From Alphaproteobacteria bacterium (GTDB lineage: Bacteria; Pseudomonadota; Alphaproteobacteria; Rhizobiales; JAJFHR01), in NCBI GenBank assembly GCA_024278055.1, contig JAJRTY010000167.1:30990-94989 (forward strand): a stretch of 64,000 nt of DNA. The letters run 5' to 3'. The notes below the pieces were generated by a model, which did not search any database, was not told where the DNA came from, and saw only the letters and a program-made list of their open reading frames with translations. The position numbers were made by a program, and so were the translations under genes. Below, one piece after another: positions 1-11,533 of this stretch (within the stretch, counting starts at the first letter, position 1; each line of letters opens with the position of its first letter).

Positions 1-894
1 GAAGAATGGCGCACCCACGGCCAAGGGGCAGCTGTCGCTACGATGCTACCTTTCACCATCGAAAAAACCGGCGAGGCCGCTCCCCGCCCCCTCAAACCTT
101 CAGCGCGGCCACTTGGCAATATCCGCGTTCTTGATCTTACCCGCGTCATTGCCGGGCCGGTCTGTGGCCGCACCCTGGCTGCCCATGGCGCTGAGGTCAT
201 GCGCATTACCGCTCAACACCTCCCCTCCATGGCTCCTCTGGCTATCGACAACGGCCGGGGAAAATTGTCAGCCTTTCTGGATTTACGCAACACACAGGAC
301 CAGGCAAATCTGGCCGAGCTTGTGCGCCAGTCAGATGTCTTCGTTCAGGGCTATCGGCCCGGCACAATAGCATCGCGCGGCTTTTCGCCTGAAGACCTGG
401 TAAAACTGCGCCCGGGAATTATCACCGCCTCCCTGTCTGCCTACAGCACTCACGGCCCCTGGGCCAACCGTCGTGGTTTTGACAGTCTGGTGCAAATGGC
501 CAGCGGTATCAATGTTGAAGAAGCCATTGCCGCAGGCACTGACGCGCCCAAGACCCTGCCCTGTCAGGCTCTCGATCATGCCGCCGGGTTTATCTTGAGT
601 TTTGCCATTATGATTGCCCTGCACCGGCGCACAACCATTGGCGGCAGCTGGCATGTTGCAACGTCTCTAGCCCAGGCTGGTCGCTGGATTGAAAATCTGG
701 GACGGCTTGAGGATGGTTTCAACTGCCCCGATCCCGACAGATGCGACATCGCAGATCTGTTGCAGGAAACCCCATCAGGCTTTGGCCGACTCAGTGCGGT
801 AAAGCCATCGGGCATTTTAGAAAAATCCCCGGCGTTCTGGAACAAACCATCGATGCCACTGGGGTCACACCCGCCACGCTGGGCGCAAGAATAG
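1..894 (+). CDS. CoA-transferase family III (CaiB/BaiF-like), 5' truncated by window start
   Basis: Frame is open from base 1; protein contains NIRVLDLTRVIAGPVCGRTLAAHGAEVMRI and DSLVQMASGI, and ends VPLGSHPPRW-like, typical of family III CoA-transferases. Confidence 0.85.
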   Translation, partial: EEWRTHGQGAAVATMLPFTIEKTGEAAPRPLKPSARPLGNIRVLDLTRVIAGPVCGRTLAAHGAEVMRITAQHLPSMAPLAIDNGRGKLSAFLDLRNTQDQANLAELVRQSDVFVQGYRPGTIASRGFSPEDLVKLRPGIITASLSAYSTHGPWANRRGFDSLVQMASGINVEEAIAAGTDAPKTLPCQALDHAAGFILSFAIMIALHRRTTIGGSWHVATSLAQAGRWIENLGRLEDGFNCPDPDRCDIADLLQETPSGFGRLSAVKPSGILEKSPAFWNKPSMPLGSHPPRWAQE

Positions 895-980
895 CGGGTA
901 GAATTTTTTTAAGTTTTTTGATACAAAAAAATGTAACAATCCGTGCATAATCAAAAACAAAAATAACAAAGAAAAATTCA

Positions 981-1904
981 ATGGCTGATATCATAATAAC
1001 TGAATTTATGGATGATGCTGCTGTCGCATCACTCAAATCAAAGTGGTCTGTAATTTACGATCCACAGCTCCATAAAACTCCTGACACCCTGCAACGAGAA
1101 CTGATTAGCGCCCGGGGTCTGATCATCCGCAATCAAACGCAGATTACCGCCGCCATGCTCGACATAGCACCCAACCTCACCACCATAGGACGTCTCGGGG
1201 TCGGGCTGGATAATATTGACCTCGATGCCTGCAAGCAACGCGGCATCACTGTCATTCCAGCTATTGGTGCCAATGCCAAGGCCGTTTCTGAATACGTTAT
1301 CTCGGTTGCCCTGATCCTGCTGCGCAAAGCCTATTTTTCAACCAATGATGTTCTGTCAGGCCTGTGGCCACGCACGCAACTGATTGGCGCCGAAGTCAGC
1401 GGCAAAACGCTGGGGCTTATCGGGTTTGGCTCTATTTCCCGCCAGGTTTCCCGTGATGCAACCGTTTTGGGCATGAAGACAATTGCGTTCGATCCGTTTG
1501 TTGATGACAGGGATGAAGCCTGGGAATACACCGAAAAAGATACGTTTAACAATATTCTGCGGCGCTCGGACATATTGTCTTTGCACGTCCCCCTCACCGA
1601 GGGTACCCGCCACCTCATTGCCGCAGAAGCGCTGACCTTGATGAAACCTTCAGCCATCATCATCAATACCTCTCGTGGTGGAATTATCGATGAAACAGCC
1701 CTGGTCGCCGCACTGAAGTCAGACCGGTTATTTGGTGCAGCTCTTGATGTTTTTGAAACCGAACCATTGACCGCCCAGTCCGGCAGAAAATTCGAGGGCC
1801 TGAAAAATCTCATCCTGACCCCGCATATTGCAGGCGTAACCGATGAAGCAAATGTACGAACTTCAAGATTGATTGCCGATAAAATTCTTGCGGCGCTAGC
1901 CTGA
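981..1904 (+). CDS. D-isomer-specific 2-hydroxyacid dehydrogenase (phosphoglycerate dehydrogenase-like)
   Basis: NAD-binding motif [16 protein letters not shown], catalytic-type [18 protein letters not shown] and LTPHIAGVT motifs. Confidence 0.9.
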   Translation: MADIIITEFMDDAAVASLKSKWSVIYDPQLHKTPDTLQRELISARGLIIRNQTQITAAMLDIAPNLTTIGRLGVGLDNIDLDACKQRGITVIPAIGANAKAVSEYVISVALILLRKAYFSTNDVLSGLWPRTQLIGAEVSGKTLGLIGFGSISRQVSRDATVLGMKTIAFDPFVDDRDEAWEYTEKDTFNNILRRSDILSLHVPLTEGTRHLIAAEALTLMKPSAIIINTSRGGIIDETALVAALKSDRLFGAALDVFETEPLTAQSGRKFEGLKNLILTPHIAGVTDEANVRTSRLIADKILAALA

Positions 1905-1963
1905 ATTCCTCAATTTGTGTTAGCATGCGCGAACCACCTGAAGTTTTCATAATAAGAGGCATC

Positions 1964-3358
1964 ATGACCGACACTCGTACAGAGACCGACAGCTTTGGCC
2001 CGCTTGAAGTACCAGCCGACAAATACTGGGGCGCACAAACACAGCGTTCTCTGGGTAACTTCAAAATCGGTGTTGAGAAAATGCCCGGTTCGCTCATTCG
2101 TGCCCTGGGGATTGTTAAAAAATCAGCCGCCCTCACCAACAATCAGCTTGACAACCTCGAAGACCACATCACTAAAGCCATCGCAGAAGCCGCACAGGAA
2201 GTCATTGACGCAAAGCTCGACGATAATTTCCCGCTTGTTGTGTGGCAGACCGGGTCGGGCACCCAAAGCAACATGAATGCCAATGAAGTCATCGCCAATC
2301 GCGCCATTGAAATTCTCGGCGGCACCATGGGCACCAAAGACCCGGTACACCCCAATGACCATTGCAATCGCTCGCAATCCTCCAATGACACTTTTCCAAC
2401 CGCCATGCACATTGCCGCTGTTGAGCAGGTTTACAACACGTTGTTGCCGGCCCTTGATCATCTGGCAGCAGCGCTGGAGAAAAAATCACAGAGCTGGCAG
2501 GATATTATCAAAATCGGCCGCACCCATCTCCAGGACGCGACACCCTTGACGCTTGGCCAGGAATTTTCTGGCTACTCAGCCCAAATCAGATTGAGCATTG
2601 AGCGATGTTCCGAAGCCCTCAAGCGGCTTTACCCGCTGGCGCAAGGCGGCACCGCAGTGGGCACAGGCCTCAACGCCCACCCGGCATTTGCGCAAGCCTT
2701 TGCCGAACATGTGGCCGGGATTACCGGATTGCCTTTCGTTACTGCAAAAAACAAGTTTGAAGCGCTCGCAGCCCATGATGCCATCGTTGAAATGTCAGGT
2801 GCTCTTAACACCACCGCTGTAAGCCTGTTCAAAATTGCCAACGATATTCGCCTTCTCGGCTCGGGCCCGCGCTCAGGGTTGGGCGAAATTTCCCTGCCCG
2901 AAAATGAACCCGGCTCCTCTATAATGCCGGGCAAGGTAAACCCCACTCAGTGTGAGGCCCTGACCATGGTATGCACCCAAGTTATGGGCAATCACACCAC
3001 GATAACCATCGCCGGCAGCCAGGGTCATTTTGAACTCAATGTGTTCAAGCCGGTGATGATTTATAATCTGCTGCAATCGATCCGGCTTATCGCTGAAGGC
3101 GCCATCAGCTTTACCGATAATTGCGTTGTCGGCATTGAGCCAAATGAGGAAAATATATCCACCCTGATGCAACGCTCTTTAATGCTGGTCACCGCCCTGG
3201 CACCAAAAATCGGCTACGACAATGCCACAAAAGTTGCCAAAACCGCCCACAAAAACGGCACGACCTTGCGTGAGGAGGCGGTCAGACTGGGGTTTGTTAG
3301 CGAAGAAGAGTTTGATCAGGTGGTACGCCCGGAAAAAATGATTTCACCGCAAGCCTGA
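1964..3358 (+). CDS. fumC: class II fumarate hydratase
   Basis: [36 protein letters not shown]; signature [19 protein letters not shown] opens at 1925; start at 1964 chosen from family N-terminus. Confidence 0.96.
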   Translation: MTDTRTETDSFGPLEVPADKYWGAQTQRSLGNFKIGVEKMPGSLIRALGIVKKSAALTNNQLDNLEDHITKAIAEAAQEVIDAKLDDNFPLVVWQTGSGTQSNMNANEVIANRAIEILGGTMGTKDPVHPNDHCNRSQSSNDTFPTAMHIAAVEQVYNTLLPALDHLAAALEKKSQSWQDIIKIGRTHLQDATPLTLGQEFSGYSAQIRLSIERCSEALKRLYPLAQGGTAVGTGLNAHPAFAQAFAEHVAGITGLPFVTAKNKFEALAAHDAIVEMSGALNTTAVSLFKIANDIRLLGSGPRSGLGEISLPENEPGSSIMPGKVNPTQCEALTMVCTQVMGNHTTITIAGSQGHFELNVFKPVMIYNLLQSIRLIAEGAISFTDNCVVGIEPNEENISTLMQRSLMLVTALAPKIGYDNATKVAKTAHKNGTTLREEAVRLGFVSEEEFDQVVRPEKMISPQA

Positions 3359-3576
3359 TGAGCGGTCCGCAAAAACGTTCCATTAAAGTGGCCGGGCACC
3401 GTACCAGCACCTCACTGGAGCCGGATTTCCGGCAGGCTTTGCACGAAATTGCCCAGGCTCAAAATACCTCAATGGCCGAATTGATTGCAGGGGTTGACAG
3501 TGCGCGCGGCAAAACCAACCTGTCCAGCGCTCTGCGGTGTTTCATTCTCAATCATTACAGAGCCGCCAAAACGTGA
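3358..3576 (+). CDS. ribbon-helix-helix domain protein
   Basis: 72 aa, KRSIKVAGHRTSTSLEPDFRQALHEIAQAQNTSMAELIAGVD pattern of RHH proteins; overlaps fumC stop. Confidence 0.75.
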   Translation: MSGPQKRSIKVAGHRTSTSLEPDFRQALHEIAQAQNTSMAELIAGVDSARGKTNLSSALRCFILNHYRAAKT

Positions 3577-6500
3577 TCAATTCACAGAAGCAGGTGCGTT
3601 TGAATCTGTTGAGCTGACCGTTGGCTCCGGGATGAGCGGTAATGGGCTGCGTTCTATTAGTTTCTTGTTCTTTAGACGTTGGCGTGCTTCTTCTTCAAGC
3701 TTTTCCAGTTGCTTAACACTATCCTGCAAGGTTTTAACCACAAGAAACTCACGCAATCCTTCAGCGTCAAAATTACGTTCCGGGGCATTGACCGGTCCGG
3801 TATATAATAACAGCAACGCAGGAGAACCGGGAAAATCGGTAAAGGAAAACCGCCACTCATTATCAAGCCTGTAGACACTGAGATCGATCACAAGCGAGGT
3901 TTGTCCGCTGACACTTTCGGATTCAAAACGCAAGTCCGTGGTCGCCACCAGCCCGTTGTTGATGGTAAATGAAGTATCAAGGTTACCATAAGACATCTGA
4001 CCTTCAACCAGAAGGCCATCAACCAGACTGTTGAGTTCGCCTTCAGTCTCAATGCTGGCCAGCGCGGTGGCAAAAGGAGTGGGATTGATACCATTGAGGA
4101 CACCATCCTCAATTTGCAGAACGCCCGCCCCGTTCATTGCAGAAAACAGCCCGCGCACACTCCTGCCCTCAGCCTTCACATTGCCCGAAATATAGGCTTT
4201 GCCGCCAATCGCCCAGCGTTTTTCCTTAGGCCTGGCGATCTGTTCAAGCTCACCACCGTCCAGGGAATATTCCGAATTCAGCTTCAGGGCACCGTTAACG
4301 TCATCCAGGGTTGCCTTGAGGCTTAAGTCGCCACCATAGAGTTTTCCTGTTAATTGTTTCAGGTCAAATTTGCCGCGCCGCGAATGAATTTTGGCCCTCA
4401 CATTTTTAATCACCGTTGTTTCGGTAGCAAGCCTGTCCACCAGCAGATCAACCTTCAAATCGGCAATTCTCAATCGCCCAAGATCAAAGGGCTGCGCCGA
4501 CCATACCTGATCATTGTCTGGCTCAGCCGTCCCCGGCTTTATACCGCCACCAAAAACAGCATCAAAAGCCCACGGAAATGACATTTCACTCGTCTTCACT
4601 TCAGCTGTTACAATCGGAACGTCGCCTCCCAACACCATGGTGGCATTCAAACTGACCGGGGTTTTGCCAACCTTTCCCTCAAAGCCGGTAAGAACCAGTT
4701 CCGATATTTTTCCCGCCAGTGTCCCTTTAAAAGAAAGAGGCAGGGTTTCATCGCTGCCGTCATTTAGCGGCACATGCAAAACCGATAGCAGAGACCTTGC
4801 ATCTTCGCTCATAACCGCCACATCGGCTTCAAGCCGTGGCTCACCGTCCACTCTTGCCAGCACGCCCGAAAGGTTGCCGCTGGCACCATAAGCCTCAAGG
4901 CCGAAATCGACCTCCAGACGCTTGTTGACATCGCCTTTGATGCGTGCGCGAAAAATGCCGACTTGCGATGATGGTTTAACATCTCCGGGCTTTGCCCACC
5001 CAAGCTGGGTCAATAATCTGGCGCCGTTCTGATTACTGGCCTCAGCCTCAAAGTCGAGCCTCGATCGGGCAAATTCATTCAATTTCCCCAACAACAAAAA
5101 CCGGCTGGAGATATCTGTTCCACCTGCGGACCCGTTTATCCTGAAAAGATGGTGAGGGTGGCCGCCTTCAAACGAGGATTTGAACGATATGTCCAGATTG
5201 AGAGGTCCAAAACCTTTGGCAACATCAGGGTTGTTATCACCGATTCCCAGCATTTCAAACAGGTCTGTCGGATCGGGAGCCGTCAGCGAAGCTTCCAGCA
5301 CGCCTGCGGGCTTGCCGTTTATGTCAGAGATGGTTCCCTTGGTGGTCAGGCTGCTGCCACCGATATCTGCAAAATCGAATTTTTTAATTGTTAATTTTCC
5401 CGCCTCCAGCCCCACATCAGCAGCAAGGCCACGCACGGCAATACCGCGGGAAATCAGACTGCCGACGCTAAGGCGGATATTGGCATCAAAACGAACGAAC
5501 AGGTTGGCGATGTCTTTGATAATCTGTGCGCCCGGGAAGCCACCCTGGGATGATCCCGCTTTAAGTTGATCGGGCGGAAAATACCGGTCGAGATTTATCT
5601 GGTCAATTGAAAGTGCCAGACCAAATGCCGGGCGCTGCCGCAAAGCATAAGACAGTCCCGCAGAAGCCTGGGTTTCGTCCAGCTTCACATCCATTTCCAG
5701 AAGGTCAATCGATTTAGGCGCTACTTTCAATTTGCCTGTAGCCGACAGCCTGCCGCTGTATCCACTCACCCTTGATCCCATGAGCGGGTCAAGGGAAGGA
5801 ACAAGCCAGCGGGTAAAGTCCTTGGCATTCAGAGAGTTAAAGTCAAAAACCCCGTCAAACCGAGCCGTCTTGGCCCGGGTCAGGAAAAGTCCTTTCACCG
5901 TCAACCGGCTGCGCCCGGGAAGGTTGCCGGAAGCCTCCAGAACCTCAACATGATTATCGGCAAACCGCAATTTCAATACCGATTTTTCGATCGCCAGCCC
6001 GCCAACAACCACAGTATCAAGACCAAGCAATATTCTACCGCCAAACCCGTTGCCATTGAGCCCCGGCAGAGCATCAGCCATCAGGCTCAAAAACCACGCC
6101 ATTGTGGCCGACGCCGGACGGGGTTCGATCAGTTTCACTTTTTGCGATGGTGTTTTTTTCGCCCCCTTCCCGGCCGCCCCCGCAAGCCCCAGCAAATTAT
6201 CAAGGTCGAGGCGTTTGGAGTATAGTTCAACAATGAATTCCGAACTGTTCTGCCACAAGGCCTGGGCGCGGCCCGAAAAACGCGATGCCGTGGCACCCTG
6301 ACTGATTACCGCCTTGATATTTTCGAGCTGGATACCGACAAAAGAAGTGGCAATTTTGGCTTCGAGCTTACCAAAAAACTTTTCTTTTGCTCCTGGTGCA
6401 ATGGTTTTAAAAAATTCAAGTTCACCGATATCCTGATTAATGATCAATTTGCCGTCAAACCGCGGCCCCTGATCCGAAGTATCAAGAAGACCATCGAAGA

Positions 6501-7182
6501 CAATTTCTTCCTCTTCTTTTTCTGGGATATTCAAACGCAGGGTTAAGCGCCGCACACCTGTCGCATCAGCCCTGCCTGCCCGCAATGAAAATTCCCGGGC
6601 CTGTCCAGCTAGCAGCAATTCACCGTTTGCCGCATAGGGCCCGACCAGCGCGCGCGCTGAAATCCGGGCATTGATGCCTGACACATCATAGGCAACCCGG
6701 CGTCTGGCATCTCTGAAAAACACCGAACCACTGGAAATGAGAACATCATCAAGAATAATGTTCTGAAGATCCATCAACTCGCCAAAGTTGGTGGCAGTCT
6801 TGATTTGCCAGTTGGGAACCCCACGCATAGAAACATCAAACCGAAAGGTCGGGCGCACAAGCTCCACATCGGTGAATTGAAATTTACCCCGCAACAGCGG
6901 CGCCAGAGCAAGCCGGGCTTTAACCTGCGCTATGCTGGCAAGGGCGGCACTGTCGCGATCATCGGGGGATTTGACCTCAACGCTGCCCAGACGAATAGTG
7001 CCGATGGGCAATATCCGAATATCTATGTCGCCGTTAATGCTGACCTGACGACCCAGTATTCTTGCAGCTTCATTCTCAATTTCCGCGCGATAGGCCGTCC
7101 AGTTGATTAAAAACGGCGCAATTAAAGCGGTGAACAAAATCACCACAATCAATCCACACGCCATGAGGAGTGGATGTTTCAC
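3577..7182 (-). CDS. AsmA family protein (large envelope biogenesis protein)
   Basis: 1201 aa; N-terminal TM then FLINWTAYRAEIENEAARILGRQVSINGDIDIRILP; C-terminal AsmA-like FNGINPTPFATAL/ SFTINNGLVATTDLRFES. Confidence 0.85.
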   Translation of the reverse strand: MKHPLLMACGLIVVILFTALIAPFLINWTAYRAEIENEAARILGRQVSINGDIDIRILPIGTIRLGSVEVKSPDDRDSAALASIAQVKARLALAPLLRGKFQFTDVELVRPTFRFDVSMRGVPNWQIKTATNFGELMDLQNIILDDVLISSGSVFFRDARRRVAYDVSGINARISARALVGPYAANGELLLAGQAREFSLRAGRADATGVRRLTLRLNIPEKEEEEIVFDGLLDTSDQGPRFDGKLIINQDIGELEFFKTIAPGAKEKFFGKLEAKIATSFVGIQLENIKAVISQGATASRFSGRAQALWQNSSEFIVELYSKRLDLDNLLGLAGAAGKGAKKTPSQKVKLIEPRPASATMAWFLSLMADALPGLNGNGFGGRILLGLDTVVVGGLAIEKSVLKLRFADNHVEVLEASGNLPGRSRLTVKGLFLTRAKTARFDGVFDFNSLNAKDFTRWLVPSLDPLMGSRVSGYSGRLSATGKLKVAPKSIDLLEMDVKLDETQASAGLSYALRQRPAFGLALSIDQINLDRYFPPDQLKAGSSQGGFPGAQIIKDIANLFVRFDANIRLSVGSLISRGIAVRGLAADVGLEAGKLTIKKFDFADIGGSSLTTKGTISDINGKPAGVLEASLTAPDPTDLFEMLGIGDNNPDVAKGFGPLNLDISFKSSFEGGHPHHLFRINGSAGGTDISSRFLLLGKLNEFARSRLDFEAEASNQNGARLLTQLGWAKPGDVKPSSQVGIFRARIKGDVNKRLEVDFGLEAYGASGNLSGVLARVDGEPRLEADVAVMSEDARSLLSVLHVPLNDGSDETLPLSFKGTLAGKISELVLTGFEGKVGKTPVSLNATMVLGGDVPIVTAEVKTSEMSFPWAFDAVFGGGIKPGTAEPDNDQVWSAQPFDLGRLRIADLKVDLLVDRLATETTVIKNVRAKIHSRRGKFDLKQLTGKLYGGDLSLKATLDDVNGALKLNSEYSLDGGELEQIARPKEKRWAIGGKAYISGNVKAEGRSVRGLFSAMNGAGVLQIEDGVLNGINPTPFATALASIETEGELNSLVDGLLVEGQMSYGNLDTSFTINNGLVATTDLRFESESVSGQTSLVIDLSVYRLDNEWRFSFTDFPGSPALLLLYTGPVNAPERNFDAEGLREFLVVKTLQDSVKQLEKLEEEARQRLKNKKLIERSPLPLIPEPTVSSTDSNAPASVN

Positions 7183-7333
7183 TGCTCAATTTCCATTTCC
7201 AAAACCAAAATCTGTCAAAACCTGATTGAATTCGAAGCTTCTCTTTTTCGATCAATCTTTGAAATTGATCCCTGTGCCCTGAAGTTAAGAGTAATTGATT
7301 CTCCAACAGTGGTCCTCAACAAAACGCCCCGAA

Positions 7334-8731
7334 TCACATTGCAATAACTTTGCCGGGGTTAAGAATATTGTCAGGATCCAGTGCCTTTTTAATGGCACGC
7401 ATCACTACCAGCCCTCCTCCATGTTCCGCTTCGAGAAATTTCATTTTACCCATACCTACCCCATGTTCACCGGTACACGTACCCTCCATGGCAAGTGCGC
7501 GCATAACCAGGCGGTTGAGAAGTTCATCCATCCGCGCCTTTTCTTCTGAATCCTCCGGGTCAATAAGCAATATCAGGTGGAAATTCCCATCCCCCACGTG
7601 GCCAACGATTGGCGCATAGAGATTATATTTTTTGATATCGGCGCGCGTTTCTTCAACACAATCCGCCAGTCTGGATATTGGCACACAAACATCTGTTGCC
7701 AGTCCTTTGCACCCCGGCCTCATGGCCAGCGTTGCCCAGTAGACATCGTGGCGGGCCTGCCACAACCTGCTGCGGTCTTCGGTTCTTGTAGCGGTTTCAA
7801 ACGGCCCGCCACCAAGTTCTTCGGCAATGTCGCCAAACAGGGCCATCTGCTCGGCAACGCCTTGCTCGGTGCCGTGAAACTCCAGAAACAGGATCGCCGT
7901 TTCGGGAAAATCAAGATTGGAATAGGCATTGCAGGCGGCAATCTGAACATCATCAAAAAGCTCGATACGCGCCACCGGGATACCCATCTGGATTGCCATA
8001 ATCGTTGCATCGCAGGCTGATTTAACATCGGGAAACGAACATACACCTGCAGAAATCGCTTCCGGTATTGGATGCAATCTCAAGGTTACCTCGGTTATGA
8101 TCCCCAAAGTTCCCTCGGAGCCGACAATCAGCCGGGTAAGATCATACCCGGCAGAAGACTTTCTCGCCCGGCGTGCGGTCTTGACGATGCTTCCATCCGC
8201 CATTACCACGGTCAAATTGAGGACATTTTCACGCATGGTACCATAGCGCACCGCATTGGTGCCCGATGCCCGCGTTGCCGCCATGCCGCCAATACTTGCA
8301 TCAGCCCCCGGGTCGATGGGGAAAAACACACCCATATCACGTAAATACTCATTCAGCTGAATACGGCTAACTCCCGCCTCAACCGTACAATCGAGATCTT
8401 CGGCACTGACGCGGATAATATTCTTCATCTGGGTGAAATCAAAGGTTATGCCCCCATGAATGGCACTTGTGTGACCTTCCAGAGAGGTGCCCGCACCAAA
8501 AGGAATTATAGGGACCTTGTGACGGGCACAAATCCTGACCAGTTCCGATACTTCCTGTGTCGAATGCACGAAAGCAACAGCATCAGGCGGACTATTGGCA
8601 AACCAGGCAACACTTTCGCCATGGTGATCACGCACCGAGCGCGATGTTGACAACCTGTCGCCCAGCAACGCTTCAGCTTCTTCTATCGCCGCATCAATCA
8701 ATCGGGAATTGGCAAGAGCGGTCTCAACCAT
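7334..8731 (-). CDS. FAD-binding oxidase, D-lactate dehydrogenase/GlcD-like
   Basis: PIIPFGAGTSLEGH, GGMAATRASGTNAVRYG, GHVGDGNFHLILLID, GTCTGEHGVGMGK motifs. Confidence 0.92.
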   Translation of the reverse strand: MVETALANSRLIDAAIEEAEALLGDRLSTSRSVRDHHGESVAWFANSPPDAVAFVHSTQEVSELVRICARHKVPIIPFGAGTSLEGHTSAIHGGITFDFTQMKNIIRVSAEDLDCTVEAGVSRIQLNEYLRDMGVFFPIDPGADASIGGMAATRASGTNAVRYGTMRENVLNLTVVMADGSIVKTARRARKSSAGYDLTRLIVGSEGTLGIITEVTLRLHPIPEAISAGVCSFPDVKSACDATIMAIQMGIPVARIELFDDVQIAACNAYSNLDFPETAILFLEFHGTEQGVAEQMALFGDIAEELGGGPFETATRTEDRSRLWQARHDVYWATLAMRPGCKGLATDVCVPISRLADCVEETRADIKKYNLYAPIVGHVGDGNFHLILLIDPEDSEEKARMDELLNRLVMRALAMEGTCTGEHGVGMGKMKFLEAEHGGGLVVMRAIKKALDPDNILNPGKVIAM

Positions 8732-8832
8732 GTATCACCCTTCACAGGACTATATGTTTTATCTGGTTCAGGTTATAGCACATTCCTGGACTGGTATAAG
8801 TCGATAGCAAAAAATTTTTCGGAGGAATATTC

Positions 8833-9315
8833 ATGCCATCACAAGCACCCTTCATCTCCTCGCCCATGACCGTAGTGCCCGAGTGGATTGATTACAACGG
8901 CCACATGAATGTAGCATATTATATTGTTCTGTTTGACCGTTGTATTGATGAGTTTTTCACTCACCTTGGGGTTGGCCCTGAATACGTAATACGCGAGAAT
9001 GCCTCCACCTTCACCATGGAGGGCCACATAACCTATCAACGTGAGCTGTCGGTTGATGCCCCGGTAAAAATGACACTTCAAATTGTTGATTACGATCAAA
9101 AACGTCTCCACCTCTACCTTGAAATGTTTCATGCGCAAGATGGATTTCTCAGCGCAACCTGGGAACAATTGACCCTGCATGTGGACATGAAAGCAAAACG
9201 CTCCTCGGTTTTCCCTGACGAGGTGCTTGAGAAAGTTGAACAGATGTATCAAGCTCATGGCAGCCTGCCGCCCAGCTCTCATATCGGGCGCATCATAGGT
9301 ATCAGAAGAAAATAG
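8833..9315 (+). CDS. thioesterase family protein (hot-dog fold)
   Basis: VPEWIDYNGHMNVAYYIVLFDRCIDEF motif of 4-hydroxybenzoyl-CoA thioesterase-like proteins. Confidence 0.85.
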   Translation: MPSQAPFISSPMTVVPEWIDYNGHMNVAYYIVLFDRCIDEFFTHLGVGPEYVIRENASTFTMEGHITYQRELSVDAPVKMTLQIVDYDQKRLHLYLEMFHAQDGFLSATWEQLTLHVDMKAKRSSVFPDEVLEKVEQMYQAHGSLPPSSHIGRIIGIRRK

Positions 9316-9330
9316 CCGGAGCCGCACTAA

Positions 9331-10965
9331 ATGTCGGAATTAATAAACAGTTTCAGGCGCTTCCTGCTTGAATCCGTGCATCCGAATTTACACACTTTTG
9401 CTTACAATCGCGAACCTCTGGCCTGGGTTCTGGCAGCCGTTATAGGCCTTGCGATTGCCTATGCCATCATTGCCTTCAGGCTTCTTATCGGTGCCACCCA
9501 GTTTTTATGGCTCGGCACCATGTCGGAAAAGTTTTCCACTCAGATAGCCAGCCAACCAGCCATTGTGATTATTCTGGTCCCCGCCATCGGTGGCCTGGTT
9601 GTCGGCCTGCTTCTGCAATTTGTATTACCCGGCCGCCGCCCCGAAGGCGTTGCCGACGTTATTGAGGCACGCGCCATAGGGGGGGCCAGAATGCCGTTTT
9701 TAAACGGCCTCGGCGCTGCCCTGGTTTCTGCCGTGTCTTTGGGCAGCGGTGCCAGTGCCGGTCGTGAAGGCCCCGCCGTTCATCTTGGCGCCACTCTGTC
9801 TTCAAGCCTGGCGCAATTTTTTGTTTTCCCCCGCCATATGCAACGCACTTTATTGGCCTGTGGTGCCGCCGCAGCCGTTTCCGCATCCTTTAATGCACCG
9901 ATTGCCGGCGCACTTTTTGCCATGGAAGTTATTCTCGCGCACCTGTCACCACGCGCTTTTGTACCCATAATTATTTCAAGCGTGGCCGCAACAATCGTTA
10001 CCCGGTTTCACCTCGGCAGCTTTCCAGCCTTCATTGTCCCGGATCATCAGATTACCTCATATCTGGAGTTTCCGGCATTCGCACTCCTCGGACTCACCTG
10101 TGGAATTGTCGCCATCTGCTTTCACTCCTCCCTCAGCACCGCCGACTGGGTTGCCCGCCACATCACCTGCCCTTTATGGATAAGACCCGTCATTGGCGGT
10201 TTGATGGTTGGCACACTGGCAGTCTTCTTTCCGCAAATTCTTGGCGTCGGCTATGAAGCAACTGATGCCGCATTGAACCAGCAATTGCCCCTGGTCCTGT
10301 TGCTCCTGCTTATCCCCGCCAAGACGGCGGCAACCGCCATTACACTGGCCAGCCGTTTTGGCGGTGGTGTGTTCAGCCCTTCATTATACCTCGGTGCCAT
10401 GACCGGCGGTGCCTTTGGCATCATCGCAACGTCCGTTTTCCCGGAGGTTGCATCAAGCAACGGTCTTTATGCCATCGTTGGCATGGGGGCGGTGGTCGCC
10501 GCCATTTTAGGTGCCCCGATTTCAACCACCCTGATAGTCTTTGAACTCACCGGTGGTTATGAAATGACACTCGCTATCGTGCTGACAATATCTATTTCCA
10601 CCGGTCTCATGCAGGCGGTTCACGGGCGCAGCTTTTTTCACTGGCAACTGGGCACAAGGGGTCTGTTCCTGAATGAAGGCCCGCACAAGGAAATCGTCCG
10701 AAATCTTCATGTGTCAGATTTCATGGAACCGCTTGAAGGTGATGAAACCGCCCCCCCTCTCAGCGATGAGGAGCAACGGTTTTTGCTGACAAAAAACGAT
10801 ACTCTCGAAACAGCTCTGCGCGCATTTGACGACTGTGGCCTCCCACTCATTCCCGTGGTAGACGATAAAGACACAAGCCGCACAATCGGCTGGGCCAGAC
10901 GTCTGGCGGCAACCGATGCCTTCAACCGGGCATTAATCAGAGCAAACGTGGAAAAGCATGGCTGA
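9331..10965 (+). CDS. ClC-family chloride channel/transporter
   Basis: Multi-TM; GSGASAGREGPAVHLGA, FGGGVFSPSLYLGAMTGGAFG and GAPISTTLIVFELTGGYEM motifs. Confidence 0.92.
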   Translation: MSELINSFRRFLLESVHPNLHTFAYNREPLAWVLAAVIGLAIAYAIIAFRLLIGATQFLWLGTMSEKFSTQIASQPAIVIILVPAIGGLVVGLLLQFVLPGRRPEGVADVIEARAIGGARMPFLNGLGAALVSAVSLGSGASAGREGPAVHLGATLSSSLAQFFVFPRHMQRTLLACGAAAAVSASFNAPIAGALFAMEVILAHLSPRAFVPIIISSVAATIVTRFHLGSFPAFIVPDHQITSYLEFPAFALLGLTCGIVAICFHSSLSTADWVARHITCPLWIRPVIGGLMVGTLAVFFPQILGVGYEATDAALNQQLPLVLLLLLIPAKTAATAITLASRFGGGVFSPSLYLGAMTGGAFGIIATSVFPEVASSNGLYAIVGMGAVVAAILGAPISTTLIVFELTGGYEMTLAIVLTISISTGLMQAVHGRSFFHWQLGTRGLFLNEGPHKEIVRNLHVSDFMEPLEGDETAPPLSDEEQRFLLTKNDTLETALRAFDDCGLPLIPVVDDKDTSRTIGWARRLAATDAFNRALIRANVEKHG

Positions 10966-11485
10966 TAAACCAAAATACATACCCGAACTCACCGCCATTA
11001 AATTCGAACGCGGCTTTGATGTGGATGCCCAGTTGCAGCATGTTTGCAACAAGTTGGCCGTAACGGGACTGATCGTCGGAGGCCTGCTTCAGGAAAACAG
11101 CTGCGGCGATATCTCAGGGGTGCAGCTGGTCGATATCAGATCACAGGAAAAATTTAATATCTGGGAAAACCGTGGCAACCATGCCAGCGGGTGCCGGTTG
11201 GATGAAGCCGGACTGCTTGGCTCGGCAAAAGTTATTGAACAGGCTATTTTTGACCGTGTCGATCTGGTGATTATCAATCGGTTTGGGCGCGCCGAAAGCG
11301 AAGGCAAGGGATTGCGCGATTATTTTGCTCAAGCCGTTGACGCCGGGGTGCCGGTTTTAACCGGTGTGCGTGAACCTTATATCGAAGCCTGGCAAAATTT
11401 CCACGGCGGCATGGCGCACGAATTGATTGCAAGTGATATCAAAATGGAAAACTGGATTGCCAAGGCAATCGAAAACCCGGCTTGA
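10958..11485 (+). CDS. DUF2478 domain protein
   Basis: DGRSQEKF-like/ LVIINRFGRAESEGKGLRDYFAQAVDAGVPVLTGVREPYIEAW; overlaps the end of the ClC gene. Confidence 0.7.
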   Translation: MADKPKYIPELTAIKFERGFDVDAQLQHVCNKLAVTGLIVGGLLQENSCGDISGVQLVDIRSQEKFNIWENRGNHASGCRLDEAGLLGSAKVIEQAIFDRVDLVIINRFGRAESEGKGLRDYFAQAVDAGVPVLTGVREPYIEAWQNFHGGMAHELIASDIKMENWIAKAIENPA

Positions 11486-11533
11486 AATCAATACTCCCTA
11501 ACAGCTGCGACTCAGTGTTATAAGAACAGGATT

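Noticed and set aside
1331-1813. 160-aa minus-strand ORF opposite the 2-hydroxyacid dehydrogenase
   Set aside because: Antisense shadow of a well-supported CDS, no recognisable motifs or RBS.
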